A DNA stretch of 20,789 nucleotides from an uncultured Collinsella sp. (GTDB lineage Bacteria > Actinomycetota > Coriobacteriia > Coriobacteriales > Coriobacteriaceae): contig UROR01000027.1 of NCBI GenBank assembly GCA_900549535.1, positions 1 to 20,789 of the forward strand. The letters run 5' to 3'. Within the stretch, counting starts at the first letter, position 1, and each line of letters begins with the position of its first letter. A model generated the notes under the pieces. It was not told the DNA's origin. It saw nothing but the letters and a program-made list of their open reading frames with translations, and did not search any database. The translations under genes and the position numbers were made by a program. Of this stretch, positions 15,408 to 20,789 are shown piece after piece.

Positions 15408-15821
15408 CTACAGCGAGGCTTTCCAGTCCTCGTATTCGTCGGCGTCGATCTCGCCGTTCTCGAGCTGCGCGCGCTTCTCTGCCCACAGCTCGATCGCCAT
15501 CGCGGCTTTGGGCGCGTGCGGTGCCTTGGGGTTCAGGGAGAGACCCGTGCCGTCGGCGGAGGGAACGATGCCGAAGGAGTCCTCGAGCCGCATGAGCAGC
15601 GACATGAGGTCTCCCGCGGTCTCGACGCCGTAATCCTTGAGGGCGTTGACGGACACGCCGAGCGCCGCGGAGATGGACTCGAGCAGCTCGGGCTTCACGG
15701 CGCGGATGCCGCTCTCGTAGTGGCGCACGGCCCCTTCGGTCAAGCCGACGGCCTCGGCCAGCTGCGCCTGCGTCATGCCGCGCGACTTGCGGTAACGCCT
15801 TATGTTCTCGCCTACGGACAT
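15408..15821 (-). CDS. XRE-family repressor of the mobile element
   Basis: A 137-residue protein with an N-terminal Cro/C1-type helix-turn-helix at about 5-60 (MTQAQLAEAVGLTEGAVRHY, residues 16-35) and a variable C-terminal region ending in Asp/Glu-rich ENGEIDADEYEDWKASL. It lacks a LexA/CI-type autoprotease motif, so relief of repression probably uses another route. Start chosen at 15821 after GGAGGAGGG. It diverges from xis-int across a 140-base region with three GTAC-N6-GTAC sites and is the natural candidate for their ligand. Confidence 0.87.
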   Translation of the reverse strand: MSVGENIRRYRKSRGMTQAQLAEAVGLTEGAVRHYESGIRAVKPELLESISAALGVSVNALKDYGVETAGDLMSLLMRLEDSFGIVPSADGTGLSLNPKAPHAPKAAMAIELWAEKRAQLENGEIDADEYEDWKASL

Positions 15822-15852
15822 GCGCCCTCCTCCTGGAATTACGTACCAGCAC

Positions 15853-15881
15853 ATCTTATCAGCGTACGCAAATGTACGCAA
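15853..15881 (-). promoter_or_regulatory. Predicted leftward promoter of the repressor
   Basis: Read leftward, TTGCGT (-35, 15876-15881), a 17-bp spacer and TAAGAT (-10, 15853-15858). The operator at 15864-15877 lies almost wholly in the spacer, as expected for autorepression. Confidence 0.6.
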
Positions 15882-15942
15882 TTCTATTGACAGTACGGAT
15901 TCGTACGTTTACTCTGAATCTGTAAACCGTACATATCCGTAC
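15864..15942. promoter_or_regulatory. Three GTAC-N6-GTAC operators
   Basis: Sites are at 15864-15877 (centre gcaaat), 15893-15906 (ggattc) and 15929-15942 (atatcc). A lone GTAC at 15843-15846 may be a half-site. Site 1 lies in the leftward promoter, site 2 in the rightward promoter, and site 3 in the xis leader. The intervals (29 and 36 bp) are close to whole helical turns (about 2.8 and 3.4). The layout recalls lambdoid switch regions. Confidence 0.75.
15887..15915 (+). promoter_or_regulatory. Predicted xis-int promoter
   Basis: A consensus -35 TTGACA (15887-15892), a 17-bp spacer and TACTCT (15910-15915). The operator at 15893-15906 fills the spacer. Downstream, GTTTAC (15907-15912) and GTAAAC (15922-15927) form a further inverted repeat. 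Confidence 0.7.
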
Positions 15943-15961
15943 GCTATCGATAGGAGGAGCC

Positions 15962-16165
15962 ATGGACGAGAAGGCGGCGAAGACGCCGAGGCCGCACATG
16001 CTGGACGCCGACGAGGTCGCGGAGCTGCTGAGGATCAAGAAAGGCAGCGCCTACGAGGTGATCAGGAGGATAAACGCCGAGCAGGAGGCGCGCGGGCGCG
16101 TGGTGATCCGCGGGCGCGTTCGGAGCGACGTCTTCGACGCCCTGTACTTCCCGGAGGTGGACTGA
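15962..16165 (+). CDS. xis: Excisionase-like small DNA-binding protein
   Basis: A 67-residue protein with a winged-helix/MerR-like DNA-binding core: MLDADEVAELLRIKKGSAYE (13-32), then VIRRINAEQEARGRVVIRGRV, the arrangement of Tn916-type excisionases and phage Alp-like proteins. GGAGGAG precedes the ATG. Its stop codon is one base before the integrase ATG (TGAgATG), so the pair is translationally coupled. It probably bends DNA at the attachment sites and sets the direction of integrase. Confidence 0.78.
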   Translation: MDEKAAKTPRPHMLDADEVAELLRIKKGSAYEVIRRINAEQEARGRVVIRGRVRSDVFDALYFPEVD

Positions 16166-16166
16166 G

Positions 16167-17237
16167 ATGCCCGTGTACAAGGATGGCAACAACGGCACGT
16201 TCTACGTGCAGTGCTACTACCGCGACGCCCGCGGCTCGAAGCGCCACAAGACGAAGCGCGGCTTCTCCTCCGAGGTGGAGGCCGCAGTGTGGGAGAGCAA
16301 GTTCAAGAGCCTTAACGGCGGGGCCATGGACATGACGTTCTCCGAGTTCGTCGAGGTGTACGCCTCAGAAGTGAAGCCGCGCATACGCGAGCACACGTGG
16401 ATCACCAAGGAGTACATCATCAACGACAAGCTCGTGCCGTTCTTCGGGGACATGCGCATGTGCGACGTGAGGCCGATCGACGTCATCAGGTGGCAAAACG
16501 AGCTCACCGAGCACCGGGACGCCGACGGGAAGCCCTGGGCGCCGACGTACCTGCGCACGGTGAACAACCAACTGAACGCCATCTTCAACCACGCCGAGCG
16601 CTACTACGGCCTCACCGACAACCCGGTGCGCAGGGTCGACAAGATAGGCTCGAAGAAGGGCGGCGAGATGCAGTTCTGGACCAAGGACGAGTACCTGAGG
16701 TTCAGCGAGGCAGTCATGGACAAGCCCCTCTCGTTCCACGCCTTCGAGCTGCTGTACTGGACGGGCATACGCTGCGGCGAGCTTCTGGCGCTCACGCCGT
16801 CCGACTTCATGCTGGAGACTTCGCGGCTGCGAATCAACAAGTCGTACCAGAGCCTCCGCGGCGTGGACACCGTGACCGACCCCAAGACGCCCAAGTCCGT
16901 GCGCACGATCGTCATGCCCGCCTTCCTTCGCGACGAGATGGCGGACTTCATCGAGATGCGCGACGACGTCGCCCCCGACGAGCGCCTGTTCGCCGTGACC
17001 AAGCACTTCCTGGCCCATGAGATGGAGCGCGGGTGCAAAGCGTCGGGCGTGAAGCGCATCCGCATACACGACATACGCCACAGCCATGTGAGCCTGCTGA
17101 TCGAGATGGGCTTCTCCGCGTTGGCCATTGCCGAGCGTATGGGCCACGAGGCGGTGGACATCACCTACCGCTACGCGCACCTGTTCCCCACGAAGCAGGA
17201 CGAAATGGCTGCTGCGCTCGACGGAGCGAAGGGGTGA
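16167..17237 (+). CDS. int: Tyrosine recombinase (integrase)
   Basis: A 356-residue site-specific recombinase that would integrate and excise the element. The N-terminus (about 1-50) is an arm-binding domain (TFYVQCYYRDARGSKRHKTK), followed by a SAM-like core-binding domain (about 58-150). The catalytic domain has R202 (TGIRCGELLAL), K240 (DPKTPKS), H301 and R304 (HDIRHSH), H327 (GHEAV) and nucleophile Y336 (YRYAHLF). All key residues are present, so it should be active. It is expressed with xis from the predicted promoter at 15887-15915. The target is not proven; the closest candidate is the guaA 3' end. Confidence 0.95.
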   Translation: MPVYKDGNNGTFYVQCYYRDARGSKRHKTKRGFSSEVEAAVWESKFKSLNGGAMDMTFSEFVEVYASEVKPRIREHTWITKEYIINDKLVPFFGDMRMCDVRPIDVIRWQNELTEHRDADGKPWAPTYLRTVNNQLNAIFNHAERYYGLTDNPVRRVDKIGSKKGGEMQFWTKDEYLRFSEAVMDKPLSFHAFELLYWTGIRCGELLALTPSDFMLETSRLRINKSYQSLRGVDTVTDPKTPKSVRTIVMPAFLRDEMADFIEMRDDVAPDERLFAVTKHFLAHEMERGCKASGVKRIRIHDIRHSHVSLLIEMGFSALAIAERMGHEAVDITYRYAHLFPTKQDEMAAALDGAKG

Positions 17238-17242
17238 GCAAG

Positions 17243-17707
17243 ATGCCGTGCGAGAACAGCGCCCGCAAGCGCAGCAAGACGATGGCGTTCCGCTGCACGC
17301 CCGAAGAGCACAAGCTCATATGCGAGATGGCCGCTTGGAGCGGCATGAACAGGCAGGACTACATCATTGCCAAGCTCACCGATAACCAGGTTGAGGTGAG
17401 GCCCTCCGTGAGTGTGCAGAAGGCGCTGAGGGACTCGATGGCGAAGTTGGCCAAGGAGGTGCATCTGGCGGCCTCCTACGGCGAGCTGAGCGAGTCCCTG
17501 CAGCAGAGGGTCGAGCTCGTGATGGGGCTCTTCTTGGCACTCGGCGAGGGGGTTGATGCGTTGCCAGATGGAATGTCGCAAACGGGAACTCCTCCGGCAA
17601 CGAATGAGTCGGTCGAAAGTGAAACTGACGATGATGCAAGTATCTTTGAGTTGGGTCGGGTTAGCGGCTGTTCGCTTGGGGGAGCTGCTCATTATGCGCC
17701 GCATTAA
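17243..17707 (+). CDS. Mobilisation (MobC-like) or RHH accessory protein
   Basis: A 154-residue protein. The N-terminal block RKRSKTMAFRCTPEEHKLIC (9-28), then MNRQDYIIAKLTD, has the basic strand plus TPEE helix seen in plasmid relaxosome proteins of the MobC type and in ribbon-helix-helix proteins. A helical segment follows (55-102). Residues beyond about 103 are low-complexity and acidic (NESVESETDDDAS), and the DNA there is AT-richer than the integrase module, suggesting a recombined 3' end. GGGGTGAG overlaps the integrase stop, 5 bases before the ATG. No relaxase is visible in the window, so conjugative mobilisation is inferred only from this protein. Confidence 0.6.
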   Translation: MPCENSARKRSKTMAFRCTPEEHKLICEMAAWSGMNRQDYIIAKLTDNQVEVRPSVSVQKALRDSMAKLAKEVHLAASYGELSESLQQRVELVMGLFLALGEGVDALPDGMSQTGTPPATNESVESETDDDASIFELGRVSGCSLGGAAHYAPH

Positions 17708-17723
17708 TCACGTGCTGCGCTTC

Positions 17724-17788
17724 ACGGTTCCTGCGAATTCCTTCTAAGCTCAAGTTAATGCTTGCTCATCTCTATTCGCAGGAACCGT
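17724..17788. repeat. 15-bp inverted repeat, possible terminator or oriT
   Basis: ACGGTTCCTGCGAAT (17724-17738) and ATTCGCAGGAACCGT (17774-17788) are perfect inverted repeats with a 35-bp spacer, between two convergent genes. A TTTTTT run lies a few bases after the right arm, so weak rightward termination is possible. The large loop is unusual for a terminator. A relaxase or recombinase recognition site is an alternative given the neighbouring mobilisation-like gene. Confidence 0.7.
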
Positions 17789-17811
17789 TTGCTGGTTTTT
17801 TGTATGCGACG

Positions 17812-19272
17812 CTAGTCAAATAACTCAAGTTGGCGTGTGGGTCTTGTCAGGGCAACGTAGAGATTCTCTTTTGAGTAGGCTTTCTGGTCCGAAGCTTTGA
17901 CGACGGCGACGCTATCGAATTCAAGTCCCTTGACTAAAAGAACGCGCGAGACCTTAAACGAAGCCGGTTTATACCGCCGGTGCCAATCGTTTGCCTTTCT
18001 GCGTTCAAACGCAGAAACAAGATCGTCTTCCGTATCGAGAAACGCTTCAATGGCGAACAGAGCATCATTCCAGGCTTCTCGCCTAACTAGGTAAGACCCA
18101 CAGCGATTGGAAATGGAGTTGCATACTTTCTTAAAAGTAGCCTTATCGAATTCTCGAGAAGCCAGCCCAAAATTGATGAGTACGTCGGCGTAGTCCTTGC
18201 GAGCTTTTGCGGATAGGTATCGATCCAGAGATTCGCCCTCCTGCAATGCGCGAAGAACTGGTCCATCAAGAACTTTCGAAAGGCGCGAATGACAATCTCG
18301 GGCAAGTTCCGCAAGCCATTTTGTCTTCTCCCCAGAGCTCCCTTGTGAAGGAAACGACGCCAATCGTTCTCTCGCAAATTTGCCTTCCATCTCTTCCACA
18401 AGCTCAAATGACCCCGCCAATCTCTTCGATAGTCTTTCGGAAAAGACTAGGGGGAGATTGGGACACAGCACCGCAGCGCTTTTACTTCTGTGCCGCATTG
18501 CGTATGCACTTTTAATTACTTCCTCCTGGGACGGACTCGACAAAATGTGCTTCACATTGGCGATGCCGATTGTTTCGAAGTCCAGCTGCTCACCAGCCAT
18601 TAGTTCTGGCCTGACGTATTCCAGTAACCATCTCCCAAGTTCAGGGTTTGTCTTTGACCAGCGGTGGGGTTTGGGATCGAGCGACCCCAATGGGGTGAAG
18701 GAGCCCTCAATGTCTAATGCCCAATCAGGGAATTGCTGACCCTTGAAATCGAAAATTCGCTGTAGTCTGTCGCCGAAGACGGCGACAGACCCGATTATGT
18801 CCCGAAGGGCAATCGCAAGGCGATGTTGCGCCATGTCGCAATCCTGGTATTCGTCGATAAGAATTAGCGAATAACTGGCCGATACGACAGACCCAAACAC
18901 ATCGGACGAACATAGCTTGACAGCCCCTAAGACACACTGGGTGTAATAGTTAGGTTCAGAACGATTTATCCCTGTGTCTATCCCCGAAAGAAGCGGGTAT
19001 GCACGCGAAACCCGCTCGGCCCAAGCGCAAATGGTGAACACGGAGTATTTTGACGGATTAATCCCGAAAAGACGAAGACGATCTTTAATGACGGAGACTC
19101 CGGCATTGGTATGAGTGAGGATCAGAGTCTTCCTTCCGAAGCTCCCCGCGAGACTCGTCACTGAAGCAATCAGCTGCGTTTTTCCTGTCCCTGCCGGAAG
19201 TTCGATGGAGCAAGGGGCCGCGTAGAGGATATCGGCAGCAAGCGCTTTGGTCTCATTATCCGAGGCGTCCAT
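17812..19272 (-). CDS. gajB: UvrD-like helicase, Gabija GajB-like
   Basis: A 486-residue superfamily 1A helicase. Walker A LPAGTGKT is at 25-32, Walker B LIDEYQD at 138-144, and motif III GDRLQRIFDFKG at 167-178. Motifs near the C-terminus are VKGLEFDSVAVVKA and LYVALTRPTRQLEL. The size is close to GajB (about 490 residues) and far smaller than UvrD/Rep (over 670). The LTHTNAGVSVIKDRL block after Walker A departs from the TFTNKAA typical of UvrD and GajB, so this is a divergent branch. The ATG at 19270-19272 overlaps the preceding stop by one base (TGATG) with GGAGG upstream, so translation is coupled to the ATPase-TOPRIM gene. In Gabija the helicase is thought to sense or process nucleic acid for the nuclease partner. 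Confidence 0.78.
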   Translation of the reverse strand: MDASDNETKALAADILYAAPCSIELPAGTGKTQLIASVTSLAGSFGRKTLILTHTNAGVSVIKDRLRLFGINPSKYSVFTICAWAERVSRAYPLLSGIDTGINRSEPNYYTQCVLGAVKLCSSDVFGSVVSASYSLILIDEYQDCDMAQHRLAIALRDIIGSVAVFGDRLQRIFDFKGQQFPDWALDIEGSFTPLGSLDPKPHRWSKTNPELGRWLLEYVRPELMAGEQLDFETIGIANVKHILSSPSQEEVIKSAYAMRHRSKSAAVLCPNLPLVFSERLSKRLAGSFELVEEMEGKFARERLASFPSQGSSGEKTKWLAELARDCHSRLSKVLDGPVLRALQEGESLDRYLSAKARKDYADVLINFGLASREFDKATFKKVCNSISNRCGSYLVRREAWNDALFAIEAFLDTEDDLVSAFERRKANDWHRRYKPASFKVSRVLLVKGLEFDSVAVVKASDQKAYSKENLYVALTRPTRQLELFD

Positions 19273-20789
19273 CAATCCTCCGTCGGAAAAGTGTTTAGTA
19301 ACTCGTAATATGTCTTTTGTAGATCAGACTGGATGAATCGATTGCCATGTGCAACCGTGTTGAGAAGCCATTTTCCGAGTTCGATACTTCCGGAAATGCT
19401 TTTGAACCACCCTTTTCGTTTCCCGCTCGCTTTCGAAGCCGAAGCGACAAGAATCCTCCTCACGTCCTCCTCTGGTCTGCCAAGCCAACATGCTTCTGGC
19501 GATGAGGGGTCAAAAGCGCCTAATCCGTTATTGGAGAAATCGGAGCTAATGCGTTCGCGTGGAACTATTTCCTCATCTGCGATAAATTCAAGCAGCTGGG
19601 ATATCTGCTCTTTTTCCAGAGCATCGAATATGGCGCTTTCTGTAGACCAGCCATTGGGCCACGTGAAGATGCGTACACCAAACTGCCTGGCACTTTCCAA
19701 CTTGTCATTAGTGTCTGAATCGTCAGCATCTACAAGAAGGGCAACTTTGTATCCCAAAGATGCGAATCCTATCGCTTTCGAGACGGCGCTTGAGCCTCCG
19801 TTGCCCTGGCAGAGACATACCCCGCGCGCTGCCAAAGTCGGATCACCTTGCGTGCGAGACTCGTCATCGTGGCGCTCCGCAAAAGCCCTATAAAGGCCCT
19901 CTTCCGTTTGTCCCTCAACAACGATAATCGACCGAGCCAGAAAGGGAGAGGGATTCGAGCGGTGAAGGCCCTCGAGCTCTTCGGGCACGAAAGAGCACCG
20001 AGCTACCCCGCTTCTATTGGCCAATATCGCGATTTCTGCAGCAGAGCAGCTTTCGACGGCGTTGCTTGAATGGGTGGTAAGGAACACTTGTGAAATATCC
20101 TTATCGGACCTCAAGGCCTCTATAAGGCCGATAACGCGGTGCGGCTCAAGGCCGCTTTCTGCCTCGTCGATCAAGAGCGTAGATTTATCGGTGACACTGA
20201 GTTTTTGTATCGCGAGGCTTGTAAGGCGACGTGTGCCGAGTCCATAGCGATGGACGGGAACACTTCCCGAATAAAGCGCGAGTGAACCGTAGCCGTCGCC
20301 TCTTGAAACATCGAGTCCTGGAGCCATATCGGAGTAGTCAGCAGCACCTAAGGCCTGGGCGCTGGCCCTAATACCGTCCAGTACGGAGGCAAAATCTGCA
20401 GACACAGAGAGTTTGTTCAGGGCATTGCGAGCAGCCTGAGTGGCGTCACGTAAAGCCGTCTCGGCTCCGTCGGTACCCCGTGATGCCCTGCCCAGTGCTG
20501 AATTGCGTGACCAGCGGAGGTGAGTGTCAACCCTCTCATCGAGCTTGGAAACACCGAGTTTTCTCCTTATCGACGCCCTGAGCGGAATGAACGATCCATC
20601 GGGGCATATAATTGACCATGTCGGTTCAAAGTCAATGCCTATTGACAGTTCGACAACGAGGCATTGTTCAAATCCGTCAAGTGGCTCGGGAGAAATCTCG
20701 CCCTCCTCCGATATGCCCCGCAAGCAAAGTCCACAGGAGCCAATAGATAGCAATTCGTTTGGAATTTGAGACAAGGCGGCAGTGATGAC
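19272..20789 (-). CDS. gajA: AAA ATPase-TOPRIM nuclease, GajA-like (partial)
   Basis: 505 codons are visible and the frame is open to the right edge, so the N-terminus with Walker A is outside the window. Counting from the in-frame TTG at 20774: ABC-type signature YGLGTRRL (177-184), Walker B LLIDEAESGLEP (200-211), H-loop TTHSSN (H235), then a TOPRIM domain with E287 in VVEGQTE and D349/D351 in LVDADDSD. This ATPase plus TOPRIM order is that of OLD-family nucleases and of GajA, which cuts DNA when nucleotide levels fall. The coupled UvrD-like gene downstream makes Gabija the best fit. Base composition is AT-richer than in the flanking chromosomal genes, consistent with acquisition as cargo. 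Other OLD-family defence genes remain possible. Confidence 0.8.
   Translation of the reverse strand, partial: VITAALSQIPNELLSIGSCGLCLRGISEEGEISPEPLDGFEQCLVVELSIGIDFEPTWSIICPDGSFIPLRASIRRKLGVSKLDERVDTHLRWSRNSALGRASRGTDGAETALRDATQAARNALNKLSVSADFASVLDGIRASAQALGAADYSDMAPGLDVSRGDGYGSLALYSGSVPVHRYGLGTRRLTSLAIQKLSVTDKSTLLIDEAESGLEPHRVIGLIEALRSDKDISQVFLTTHSSNAVESCSAAEIAILANRSGVARCSFVPEELEGLHRSNPSPFLARSIIVVEGQTEEGLYRAFAERHDDESRTQGDPTLAARGVCLCQGNGGSSAVSKAIGFASLGYKVALLVDADDSDTNDKLESARQFGVRIFTWPNGWSTESAIFDALEKEQISQLLEFIADEEIVPRERISSDFSNNGLGAFDPSSPEACWLGRPEEDVRRILVASASKASGKRKGWFKSISGSIELGKWLLNTVAHGNRFIQSDLQKTYYELLNTFPTED

Noticed and set aside
20774..20789. TTG at 20774 as the true start of the ATPase-TOPRIM gene
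   Set aside because: The frame stays open to the window edge and the Walker A domain expected at the N-terminus is missing, so the gene must continue outside.

Overview
The window looks like chromosomal DNA from a gut actinobacterium of the Coriobacteriia, most likely Collinsella or a close relative. This is inferred from high GC content, the gene set (paired MurT and GatD domains, iron-dependent alcohol and glycerol dehydrogenases, a poly-ferredoxin, a type I asparaginase) and the intergenic repeat style. No rRNA, tRNA or CRISPR array is visible.

Positions 1-4675: a non-coding stretch with two tandem inverted repeats and a strong hairpin is followed by a leftward three-gene operon. It encodes two tandem paralogous TPR-like helical proteins and a single-chain fusion of MurT and GatD, the lipid II isoglutaminyl synthase that amidates D-Glu in peptidoglycan. 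Positions 4676-8203: a 500-base divergent intergenic region leads to a rightward fermentative block of an iron-dependent alcohol dehydrogenase, glycerol dehydrogenase (gldA) and an internally deleted gldA paralogue. Strong terminators follow the first two genes. Positions 8355-11194: a four-cluster ferredoxin protein, ychF and a small DUF1648-like membrane protein. Positions 11204-14790: a leftward HAD-like fragment and a rightward XRE regulator share a perfect 24-bp palindrome. They are followed by leftward ansA and rightward guaA.

From the end of guaA to the right edge the DNA looks like an integrated mobile element. It starts with a 617-base non-coding stretch holding seven copies of a TTTACTCCCC-type repeat in both orientations; the same word occurs at the guaA stop codon. 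A phage-like switch follows: a leftward XRE repressor diverges from xis-int across three GTAC-N6-GTAC operators, two of them lying inside the predicted promoter spacers. Then come a mobilisation-like protein, a 15-bp inverted repeat, and a leftward AT-richer cargo pair: an AAA ATPase-TOPRIM nuclease, cut by the window edge, and a UvrD-like helicase. Their order, 1-nt overlap and domain content match the Gabija anti-phage system (gajA-gajB), although the helicase is divergent in its motifs. The right end of the element is outside the window.

The strongest leads for follow-up are the repeat field after guaA, the Gabija-like cargo, the MurT-GatD fusion with its coupled TPR genes, and the two palindromic operator systems.
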